Assembly: GCF_025562715.2 (NCBI RefSeq)
Contig: NZ_JAPFCC010000001.1
Coordinates: forward strand, 5,728,001-5,792,000
Direction of reading: 5' to 3'
Source: Endozoicomonas gorgoniicola
Lineage (GTDB): Bacteria; Pseudomonadota; Gammaproteobacteria; Pseudomonadales; Endozoicomonadaceae
DNA: 64,000 nt
In this document: positions 35,813 to 42,913 of the stretch, piece by piece
Numbering within the stretch: position 1 is the stretch's first letter
How the letters are laid out: every line of letters begins with the position of its first letter
The notes under the pieces: generated by a model
What the model saw: only the letters and a program-made list of their open reading frames with translations
Database searches by the model: none
What the model was told of the DNA's origin: nothing
Position numbers and translations under genes: made by a program

Positions 35813-36485
35813 TCCGAAGCAAATACTTTCCAACCTCAAAGAAAAATCTAACAGCAGAAAAAAGAAGACTCTTGATTTAATCTTTGGATTATTAGAAGAG
35901 CAGGCGAAAAAGGAAGAACTGGATTTTTCTATTGCTACTATTGGCCGAATGTCTGTTCTTGCTGGGGGGCCAACAGCTCAGTCTATCCATAATAAGAATG
36001 GAGCAGATTACCGCACTCTTATTGAGGCCTATGCATTGGCACATGGAACAACACGGAAAAAACCACCAATTCAACCCCTTCAGCGAGCAAAACAAAATCA
36101 TGGAGCAAAAGATTATGACCTACTCTCAAAGATCAATGATCCTGCAATGAGAGCGGCAATTGGAACCATTATCAGAGAAAGGGATTTATATAGAAATGAA
36201 CTAAAAGTACTAAAAAGCAAAGCTTTTATAACGGTAGATAGGCGGGTTACAAAAAGCACAGAGCAAGCCACTGTTGAAGTACTTCCATCGTTGGCAGGGT
36301 TATTTACACCTAGCCAAAGAGAAGCACTAGAAGACGCTATCAGTGATAAGTTAATGGCTCGGAGAGGCTGGCATTCTCAGCCCAATGGACGCGTTAAGGA
36401 TGAAAATGGCAGGCACCTTTATAAACCAGGGTATGTCACAGCAATAGAGAAGATACTGAAAGAGTCCAGTTCCTGTGACAAATAA
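35793..36485 (+). CDS. gmtX: gamma-mobile-trio GmtX-like protein
   Basis: This 230-residue protein overlaps the end of gmtZ by 20 bases, so the two are translationally coupled. It has an N-terminal helical region, the motif LDFSIATIGRMS followed by AGGPTAQSIHNKNGADYRTLI, and a basic C-terminal half (GWHSQPNGRVKDENG). The GGPxxQSIxNKxGxxYRxLI block is typical of small proteins that accompany multi-recombinase modules. The biochemical role is unknown. Three in-frame ATGs occur at 35793, 35796 and 35799. Confidence 0.72.
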   Translation: MMMSIVDPKQILSNLKEKSNSRKKKTLDLIFGLLEEQAKKEELDFSIATIGRMSVLAGGPTAQSIHNKNGADYRTLIEAYALAHGTTRKKPPIQPLQRAKQNHGAKDYDLLSKINDPAMRAAIGTIIRERDLYRNELKVLKSKAFITVDRRVTKSTEQATVEVLPSLAGLFTPSQREALEDAISDKLMARRGWHSQPNGRVKDENGRHLYKPGYVTAIEKILKESSSCDK

Positions 36486-36551
36486 TTTAACGTCAGTATG
36501 TAACGATAATTATATAAAGTCACATGCAACGGTAAGTATTAAGAGTTTTAT

Positions 36552-37040
36552 ATGACTTTAAATATTTCGTCACATAGTGACGATAATGAAAAAAATGCCC
36601 TGGGGAGACCCAGAGTTGGTATTACAGAGCAAAACTCACTGGAATTTTGCCTTACCATAAGGCGATGGATCGATAATCATCGCTTAGATCGCTGGCTTGC
36701 AGAAGAGGCCAGCTATCCTGATGCTGTGGCAGCTTACGACCATTTACCCAGTAATTTAAATGGATGTGGCAAATGTGAAGAGGCTAAAGCACTTGACCTG
36801 TGGTGTTTGAAGTGGCTCTCGCAAGCAGGTTGGCAGAGGCTACAGGCAAACGTACGACAACAAAGACTTAATCATGGTTCATCAATAATCGGGAAAGATG
36901 GTCAACCGATCAATCGCCCCCGTAGAAAAGCTATCCAACTGGAGGAAGAAACCAAAAACCGCCTGGCTTACTATGCCCGAAAGCGTAATATGACTATCAA
37001 TGAAGCCATCCGTGATCTACTTGACCATGCTGATCCATGA
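36552..37040 (+). CDS. hypothetical protein with C-terminal ribbon-helix-helix-like segment
   Basis: This 162-residue protein lies 66 bases after the recombinase trio in the same direction. It has a short CGKCEEAKALDLWC cluster in the middle and a basic C-terminus, RRKAIQLEEETKNRL followed by AYYARKRNMTINEAI, that resembles ribbon-helix-helix DNA-binding proteins. It may be an accessory or regulator of the island. No family is recognised. Confidence 0.5.
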   Translation: MTLNISSHSDDNEKNALGRPRVGITEQNSLEFCLTIRRWIDNHRLDRWLAEEASYPDAVAAYDHLPSNLNGCGKCEEAKALDLWCLKWLSQAGWQRLQANVRQQRLNHGSSIIGKDGQPINRPRRKAIQLEEETKNRLAYYARKRNMTINEAIRDLLDHADP

Positions 37041-37044
37041 GTTT

Positions 37045-37087
37045 GATTAGAGATCAAGTTGACTCTAATCAATAGAAAATAGGCTTG
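37045..37087. repeat. inverted repeat and direct repeat downstream of the recombinase trio
   Basis: GATTAGAG at 37045-37052 and CTCTAATC at 37063-37070 form perfect 8-base arms. AAAATAGGCTTG at 37076-37087 is a direct copy of 31631-31642. Both motifs are also found just upstream of the trio, so the trio is bracketed by similar sequences. Confidence 0.55.
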
Positions 37088-37154
37088 AAAACATTGCTAT
37101 ATAAAGGATTAATTGGCTTGATTAAAGAAAGTGCTATAAATAAACCGGCCATCC

Positions 37155-37424
37155 CTCAACAGCCTCAGCACTGAAGGCGCAATGGGAAAAATGATTATCC
37201 AGATATTAGCAGCGGTTGCCGAAGCAGAGCGGGAGCGCATTCTTGAACGAACCAATGAAGGCCGTTTAGCTGCGAAAGAATCCGGTGTAAAGTTTGGCCG
37301 GAAGCCTCATAAAAGCACCGACCAAGCCAAAGCCATGATTTGCGAAGGCGTGTCCATGAAAGAAGTAATGGAAAGGACTGGAGTATCCAGGGCAACTTAT
37401 TTCAGACTAAAAAAAGTGGTTTGA
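37155..37424 (+). pseudogene. serine recombinase C-terminal fragment
   Basis: Only the last 85-90 residues of a resolvase remain: LSTEGAMGKMIIQILAAVAE, AERERILERTNEGR, FGRKPHKS and the C-terminal helix-turn-helix (MKEVMERTGVSRATYFRLKK). The catalytic domain is absent. It differs from the fragment at 31018 and so is a separate relic. An imperfect direct repeat begins just after it. Confidence 0.75.
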
Positions 37425-37427
37425 CTT

Positions 37428-37464
37428 TGTACAGTGAACTTTTTAGGGAATATACAGTACCCTA
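37428..37464 (+). repeat. left copy of imperfect direct repeat flanking the amino-acid cassette
   Basis: TGTACAGTGAACTTTT followed by AGGGAAT and a CCC-containing end recurs at 41989-42030. The pair brackets 4.5 kb. Confidence 0.65.
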
Positions 37465-37783
37465 AAGCCAAAAGTCCATCTGAATCAAGGTGCGGAGAAA
37501 ACACCGCTCAGCAAAGTTGAGCAAATTGCGATCAGAGCTTAACCAAAATGAGTAGTTGTTGAGAATCGTTTCTCTTGGTGCGTAACACTGAGCAGCGCTT
37601 ACGCATCAAATTGAAACGACTGTACCTATCTTGCAAATACTGGATATCAAGGGCTACAGGTTAATAATGCACAATCGTCCAGTTTTAACTGGTGAGAATC
37701 CAGAGATTCAACGTCGCTTGTCGTTTAAAAATACTATGAACTTGATTATTTTATCTACCCTAAAACCATAAAGCAGGAGAAAT

Positions 37784-37809
37784 AACTGCCAAATTTGAAT
37801 TTGGCAGTT
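37784..37809. promoter_or_regulatory. perfect 26-base palindrome, candidate operator
   Basis: AACTGCCAAATT at 37784-37795 and AATTTGGCAGTT at 37798-37809 are perfect 12-base arms with a TG centre. No T run follows, so an operator is more likely than a terminator. It lies about 180 bases before the dioxygenase gene. Confidence 0.45.
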
Positions 37810-37990
37810 CAGATTGACGCGTAAGCCCTGTAACACTGAGAAAGATGAGAAGGGAGGGATAAGCTCTAAAATGATAGTCATCACATAATTTAATTGGGGA
37901 AATTCAAGCTAACAATTATTGCCACAATATAGAGTATTGATATACAGTGTCAATTGCTACATATTTTTTATAAAAATAAAGCAATCTATT

Positions 37991-38620
37991 ATGTATAAAA
38001 TAACAAAATTAAAAAAGCAAATTAGCTCTTCAGTTTATCATAGCTTTTCGCAGCTAGGAGCTGACAACTATCTACGATCTAATTATACGTATCGTTATCG
38101 CGCTTACGATGTTGCTGAATATATAAACGGACAGCTTAATTGGATGGCAGGCTCAGAATTTTATCAGTCAAAAAACTTGAATGATTATGCTGGAGGGCTA
38201 AACAGGACATTTGATCCGTTATCTTCAAAGTCCAAGAACCATATCAACGATATTGCTACACAGTTAATAAAAAATGAAAGCATACCGGAAGGTAACTATA
38301 AAATTGGTTGTCATCAAATACGAACTGTTGCAGAGGAAGGTACTGTAGGCTATCCCGCCCCTGAAGGATTTCACCAAGATGGGTTTGATTATTTAGCAAT
38401 TTACTGTGTAGCTTTAGAAAATATAAATGGGGCGGCATCTTTAATTAAGCCTGTCGGAGATGATAAAAAAATCTATGAATACAACCTCCTTCCTGAAGAG
38501 ATAATGGTATTAGACGATCGTGAAGTAAAGCATTTTGTTACACCTTTTACAACTAAGCTACCTAATCAGACTGCAATAAGAGACGTTTTTGTTATCACTT
38601 TTACAACACTAATGGACTAA
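37991..38620 (+). CDS. 2-oxoglutarate/Fe(II) dioxygenase, PF10014 free-amino-acid hydroxylase family
   Basis: This 209-residue protein belongs to the 2OG-Fe dioxygenase family whose studied members (for example L-isoleucine dioxygenase) hydroxylate free L-amino acids. The iron site is seen as HQDGFDY (His about 128, Asp about 130) and the distal His in VKHFVTPF (about 180). The oxoglutarate-binding Arg is in AIRDVFVITF. Upstream, GCHQIRTVAEEGTVGYPAPEG is typical of the family. The ATG at 37991 gives the usual length. An in-frame upstream extension to 37919 is AT-rich and unlike protein. It is separated by only 2 bases from the aminotransferase gene and shares the cassette with azlCD. Substrate is not known. 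Confidence 0.8.
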   Translation: MYKITKLKKQISSSVYHSFSQLGADNYLRSNYTYRYRAYDVAEYINGQLNWMAGSEFYQSKNLNDYAGGLNRTFDPLSSKSKNHINDIATQLIKNESIPEGNYKIGCHQIRTVAEEGTVGYPAPEGFHQDGFDYLAIYCVALENINGAASLIKPVGDDKKIYEYNLLPEEIMVLDDREVKHFVTPFTTKLPNQTAIRDVFVITFTTLMD

Positions 38621-38622
38621 AT

Positions 38623-39744
38623 ATGGCAATCGCAAATTACTCTATTCAAGAGTGGCTATTTGATAAAGCACATGGAAAGTTTAAATATGACTTAGCTGAA
38701 AGTGGTGTTCAGTTTCAACACGTCAGAGATCTTCAAATTAATTATGATTGGTGCTTAGATTATAGTGTTGACCGTGGAGGTGAGAATCTAAGAAATTGTA
38801 TTAAGGCAATGTATAGTTCATATGGTGAACTATATTCATTAGTCACACATGGTGCTCAAGAAGCTCTTTATCTATTTTACAATTCCCTACTTAATAAAGA
38901 TGATCATGTCATTTGTACATTACCAGGTTGGCAGCAAGCTTGGGAAGTACCAAAAAAGATTGGCTGTAAGGTCACATTACTAGAATGGAAGCCTGGCTAT
39001 GGATTTCCTGTAGATAAACTTGTTGAAAGTATTAACAAAAAAACAAAGCTACTAATTATCAATAGTCCTTGTAACCCAACTGGTGTTACGTTAACAGCTC
39101 AAGAGCTTTCTCAGTTAATAAGCATTTGTCAATCAAAAGGTATTTGGATAATAAACGATGAGGAATACTTGGTTGATTTCAAAGATTCCGTTGTAAACAA
39201 ATATAATAAATCAGTATCAGTATCAAGTTTATCTAAAATATATGGTCTTCCTGCACTAAGACTAGGTTGGGCAGTATCTCGAAATCAGTCAATTATTGAA
39301 GAGATGGTTAATTATAAGCGTTACACTTCGGTATCAAACTCTTTACTTCTTGAAAATACAGCAATACATGTGCTGCAAGAAAAAAACAAGCATATAGAAC
39401 GTTTTAAAAATTACATTGATTCAGCTAGGCCAATACTTGACAACTTTGCAAAGTTGGCTGATGAATACTTAACTTTGGTTGAACCAGAAAATACACCCTA
39501 CGCATGGTTTAATACAAAAGAGAAGGTTGATTCATCACTGCTCGCTCTTGAGCTGCTTAACCAGCATCACCTCTTGATAATGCCAGCCGAGCTGTTTGGG
39601 TATAAAAATGGAATTCGATTGACATATGCAAGAGATTTAACCTATCTCACCAATAGTTTAAATATGATTCTCGAAACATTAAATATCCTGAATTCAAGTC
39701 ATAAGTGCATAACCCATGACTTTTCTTGCATCTATTCCAGTTGA
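38623..39744 (+). CDS. PLP-dependent aminotransferase (class I/II) with IS-altered C-terminus
   Basis: This is a fold-type I PLP enzyme. NSPCNPTGV (about 140-148), DEEYLVDF and the Schiff-base Lys in SSLSKIYGLPALRLGW (about 205) are clear. It could transaminate, epimerise or cyclise an amino acid made by the upstream dioxygenase. The IS30 element at 39687 lies in the last codons. The present frame reads 18 residues into the IS, whereas joining the sequence across the TAT duplication gives ...LNIKKKL-stop at 359 residues. Only the extreme tail is therefore changed and activity may remain. The gene starts 2 bases after the dioxygenase stop. Confidence 0.82.
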   Translation: MAIANYSIQEWLFDKAHGKFKYDLAESGVQFQHVRDLQINYDWCLDYSVDRGGENLRNCIKAMYSSYGELYSLVTHGAQEALYLFYNSLLNKDDHVICTLPGWQQAWEVPKKIGCKVTLLEWKPGYGFPVDKLVESINKKTKLLIINSPCNPTGVTLTAQELSQLISICQSKGIWIINDEEYLVDFKDSVVNKYNKSVSVSSLSKIYGLPALRLGWAVSRNQSIIEEMVNYKRYTSVSNSLLLENTAIHVLQEKNKHIERFKNYIDSARPILDNFAKLADEYLTLVEPENTPYAWFNTKEKVDSSLLALELLNQHHLLIMPAELFGYKNGIRLTYARDLTYLTNSLNMILETLNILNSSHKCITHDFSCIYSS

Positions 39745-40807
39745 CTCTTTAAATGCCTCATAAGGAGTCTTGTAGCCCAGGCACTTTCTTGGCCTGTTGT
39801 TCAGCTTATCCACTGCAATGATGACATCTTTTTCTGTCACGCCATTAAGCTCCATCGACTTGGGGAAATACTGCCTTAGCAAACCATTAGCATTCTCATT
39901 CTGGCCTCTTTCCCAAGAATGGTAGGGGGCAGCAAAGTAGCTGTCACATTTTAAAGCTTTGGCAATTGATTCATGCTGAACAAACTCCTTTCCATTGTCG
40001 TATGTTATTGTCTTTACAAACCTTTTCAGAGGCTTGAGTACGTCAATTATTCCCTGTTTAACCGCTTTTGCCTTCTTGCCTGGTAGAGGGACAGCAAGGC
40101 GAAGCTTGGTTTTTCGTTCATCTAATGTAGCGATGGCTCCTTTATGATTTTTACCTATTACAGTATCAGCTTCCCAGTCACCAACTCGCTCTCTGTTGTT
40201 GACCACTTCGGGGCGTTCTTCAATGCCAACCCGATTTGGTATACCGGTTCGGTTATGAGCTGAACCGTATCGCTTTCGATAAGTTTTTTTCTGGTGCCTC
40301 AAGTGCTTATAGAGCGAGCCTCCGCGCCGTTTATCATCCGCTACAAATTGATAAATCGTCTCATGATGCAGCTTGATTACACCGTCCTTTTCAAGCCTTC
40401 CAGCCACTTGTTCAGGACTCCAATCTGAACGGATATCGTTTGAAATACGTTGTTTAATGTCGTCTGTCAGCTTAATAGCTTTTGGCTTATCTTTGTGCCG
40501 CTGCCGAGCTGTGCGATTAGCCTGTTGGTGCCTGTACCCTCTTTGCCCTTTATTGCGGTTTACTTCTCGCGACACGGTAGGCTGTGAACGGCCAAGCTTT
40601 TTAGCAATTTTGTTTTGTGAAGTCCCATTTTTGAGTTCAGTTTCGATATAATATCTCTCTTCAGAGCTCAGGTGTGTATAGGCCATCCTTGGCTTCCTCT
40701 GTATGGTTTGGTTGCTTTACAGAATACCCCTGAGTTCTGATTCACTTCAAAGGTTCTGAAACAATCCTCTGGTTACAGAGGTTATGCACTTATGATACGA
40801 ATTCAGG
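39687..40807 (-). mobile_element. IS30-family insertion sequence, copy 1
   Basis: This 1121-bp element has imperfect terminal inverted repeats beginning CCTGAATTC and a TAT target duplication (39684-39686 and 40808-40810). It is inserted in the last codons of the aminotransferase gene, in the opposite orientation. Confidence 0.93.
39694..40686 (-). CDS. IS30 family transposase (copy 1)
   Basis: This 330-residue transposase has an N-terminal helix-turn-helix (SQNKIAKKLGRSQPTVSREV) and a DDE core: DWEADTVIGKNHKGAI (first Asp), ITYDNGKEF (second Asp) and ENANGLLRQYFPK (Glu). It is identical in protein sequence to copy 2 and differs from copy 3 at one residue, so transposition was recent. The frame is intact. 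Confidence 0.95.
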   Translation of the reverse strand: MAYTHLSSEERYYIETELKNGTSQNKIAKKLGRSQPTVSREVNRNKGQRGYRHQQANRTARQRHKDKPKAIKLTDDIKQRISNDIRSDWSPEQVAGRLEKDGVIKLHHETIYQFVADDKRRGGSLYKHLRHQKKTYRKRYGSAHNRTGIPNRVGIEERPEVVNNRERVGDWEADTVIGKNHKGAIATLDERKTKLRLAVPLPGKKAKAVKQGIIDVLKPLKRFVKTITYDNGKEFVQHESIAKALKCDSYFAAPYHSWERGQNENANGLLRQYFPKSMELNGVTEKDVIIAVDKLNNRPRKCLGYKTPYEAFKESTGIDARKVMGYALMT

Positions 40808-40900
40808 TATTAAAAAAAAGTTATAATGAAAATTTATTGCCGTAAGGTTATTTTTATTAAGATTTCAAGCTGTTTGGACTAGGGATGAGAAGAATTTATT

Positions 40901-41602
40901 ATGAGAAATGTAAGTTTATCAAAAATATTTAAGTTAACTCTTCCTGTGGCAACAGCATATGTTCCTCTTGGACTAGCTTTAGGTGTATTCATGGTTTCCA
41001 GTGATATCGCGTGGTTCTGGGCACCTGTTTCAGCCTTATTTATTTTTGCTGGCTCAATCGAATTTCTAGTAGTCACTTTCATACTAGCTGGTTATCCTAT
41101 AGCTGCTGTCGCATGGACAGCCCTTGTTGTCAATTTCCGCCACATATTTTATGGTCTTTCATTTCCATTAAAATCACTGCGATCGCTTCCACAAAAAGCT
41201 TATGGAGTGTTTGCACTTACCGACGAAACTTACGGAATAGTTTGTGCTGGCAATGGTAAGGATTTGACAGGTATAGAAATCACATTGCTTCAAGTAACCA
41301 GCCATTTTTGGTGGGTAGGAGCAGCTTTTCTTGGAGCTGTACTGGGTACATTCATTCCGCCTGAAGTAACAGGGTTTGAGTTTGCACTAACAGCAATGTT
41401 TATTACATTAGCTGTGGATGCTGTTCGTAATGACCCAGATAAAATATTGATCTTGTATTCTTTAGTGTCATGTGCTTTTGGCTTATTAATGGATAATTAT
41501 GTTTTAGATTCATCTTTTCTTGGTTCGGGTGTTTTTTGTTACTTAATTTTAATAAGTAAAGATTACAACCACATTAAAAACAGGAGCCTTCTAAATGAAT
41601 GA
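40901..41602 (+). CDS. azlC: AzlC family branched-chain amino-acid exporter subunit
   Basis: AzlC is the large membrane subunit of the AzlCD (LIV-E type) exporter of branched-chain and related amino acids. The 233-residue protein is made of hydrophobic helices with the AzlC start PVATAYVPLGLALGV, and FRHIFYGLSFP near residue 80. It overlaps azlD by 8 bases. Before the IS30 insertion it lay about 75 bases after the aminotransferase, so it probably belonged to one transcription unit with the dioxygenase and aminotransferase. It may export the modified amino acid. Confidence 0.85.
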   Translation: MRNVSLSKIFKLTLPVATAYVPLGLALGVFMVSSDIAWFWAPVSALFIFAGSIEFLVVTFILAGYPIAAVAWTALVVNFRHIFYGLSFPLKSLRSLPQKAYGVFALTDETYGIVCAGNGKDLTGIEITLLQVTSHFWWVGAAFLGAVLGTFIPPEVTGFEFALTAMFITLAVDAVRNDPDKILILYSLVSCAFGLLMDNYVLDSSFLGSGVFCYLILISKDYNHIKNRSLLNE

Positions 41603-41930
41603 TGACTTTACAACTTTATTAATTATAATAACTGTGACAATTGTTACTTTCACTTTACGTATGACTCCATTTATTTTGATGGATAAAATATCATCAAGCC
41701 AGTACCTTAAATATATTGGTAACAAAATGCCTATAGGCATCATGATTATATTAGTGGCCTATACCTTTATTGATACAGACTTCTTAAATTCGCCATACGG
41801 AGTTCCACAACTTATATCATCGTTAGCAGTTTTGGCTCTTTATTGGTATCTAAAAAATTCTCTCATAGCAATAGCTATTGGATTGATGACTTATTTAACA
41901 TTGGTGAATAGTAACATTTTGATGTTGTAG
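41595..41930 (+). CDS. azlD: AzlD family amino-acid exporter subunit
   Basis: AzlD is the small partner of AzlC. The 111-residue protein has four predicted helices with the family sequence TFTLRMTPFILMD near the start, YIGNKMPIGIMIILVAYTF in the middle and SLAVLALYWYLKNSLIAIAI near the end. Its ATG overlaps the azlC stop, so the two are co-translated. It ends about 60 bases before the right direct repeat that borders the truncated res gene. Confidence 0.83.
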   Translation: MNDDFTTLLIIITVTIVTFTLRMTPFILMDKISSSQYLKYIGNKMPIGIMIILVAYTFIDTDFLNSPYGVPQLISSLAVLALYWYLKNSLIAIAIGLMTYLTLVNSNILML

Positions 41931-41988
41931 ATAAAATGCCCCCTGAATTTCTTACAGGCTTGATGCTTCTTTGAAGCAGCTTAATATA

Positions 41989-42030
41989 TGTACAGTGAAC
42001 TTTTCGAGGGAATGGGCGCAATACCCCTAG
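41989..42030 (+). repeat. right copy of imperfect direct repeat, at the truncated end of res
   Basis: TGTACAGTGAACTTTT, then GAGGGAAT and ATACCCCTA, matches 37428-37464 with short gaps. The truncated res reading frame ends inside it (stop at 42027-42029), so this repeat marks the junction between the cassette and the restriction locus. Confidence 0.65.
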
Positions 42031-42736
42031 GAGTCATTGGCAATCACGGTCAGCCGGTTGATGGAGGCATCGTGCACCCGCTCGCCCCTGCTGTTGACTG
42101 GCAGACGCAGACCACGACCAATCTCCTGACGCTTTTTCATCACGCTGTTGGATTCGTTCAGGGTACAAATCTGGAAGACATTGGGGTTATCCCAACCTTC
42201 CCGAAGCGCCGTGTGGCTGAAGATGAAACGCAACGGCTCCGCGTCATCCAGCAGACGTTCCTTGTCCCGCATAATCAGGGCGTAGGTGTCATCGTCGGCC
42301 TGCGTCGTGCCTTTGGTGTCCTTGATCTTGCCCTTCTTGTCTTTGGAGAAGTAACCGTTATGCACCTCTTTTGCCGACCAGTTCAGCAAATCCTTGTATT
42401 CCGATTTAGCGGTTAGACGTGAATAGGCTTCTTCAAACCATCGGGCAAATTTGCCGGGAGTCTTGTTGCCCTGGTCGTCGTATTCCCGATAGCTGGCCAC
42501 CTTGTCGATAAAGAACAGGCTGAGTACTTTAATGCCCTGGCCTTTCAGTGCCTTTTCCTTTTTCAGGTGCTGCTCAATGGTTTCCTCAATCTGGGCTTTC
42601 AGCAGGGCATCGCCGTAATCACCCAGCGGCTGGGAGAAGGTCACGCTACGGCCAGCGCCCAGAGTCAGTTTTTCAAAGCCCGGCTCGCAGCTAATATCTG
42701 CCACCTGATAGTTATCCTGATATTCCATGCGGAAGA
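42027..42736 (-). pseudogene. type III restriction enzyme Res, internal fragment (downstream of IS21), 3'-truncated
   Basis: This is the helicase-domain-2 part of a type III Res subunit: FRMEYQDNYQVADIS after the junction, RFIFSHTALREGWDNPNVFQI, and motif VI KKRQEIGRGLRLPV. Translation ends right after LTVIANDS, whereas intact Res proteins continue for some 250-350 residues that include the PD-(D/E)xK nuclease domain. The end coincides with the direct repeat at 41989-42030. It continues the N-terminal fragment at 46458-47498 once the IS21 element and one GAAGA are removed (total 582 codons including the stop). Confidence 0.85.
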
Positions 42737-42913
42737 TGGGTATTCCGGAGCCATCCGGCCACCGATTCCGGTAACATCCGGCCACCCATTCCGTTAGTAT
42801 CCGGCCACTGATTCCGGTACATCCGGCCACCCCATTTCCGACCAGTGGCGCAGTCCCATAATTCACCGCTACCCTCAAACTTGAGACCTCCTCAAGGACG
42901 AGTGGATAGCATC

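Larger units (their letters stand above)
37425..37990. other. 566-base non-coding leader of the amino-acid cassette
   Basis: No gene is supported here. It contains the left copy of an imperfect direct repeat (37428-37464), a small hairpin near 37560 (GAGAA...TTTCTC) and a perfect 26-base palindrome (37784-37809). The sequence is AT-rich and probably carries the promoter for the genes that follow. Confidence 0.45.

Noticed and set aside
37919..37990. Upstream extension of the dioxygenase gene
   Set aside because: AT-rich translation with aromatic runs, no ribosome site; the ATG at 37991 fits the family.
42737..42913. ATCCGGCCACC clusters at the IS21 ends considered as an independent regulatory array
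   Set aside because: They occur at both ends of the element in opposite orientation and are the normal multiple transposase-binding repeats of IS21.
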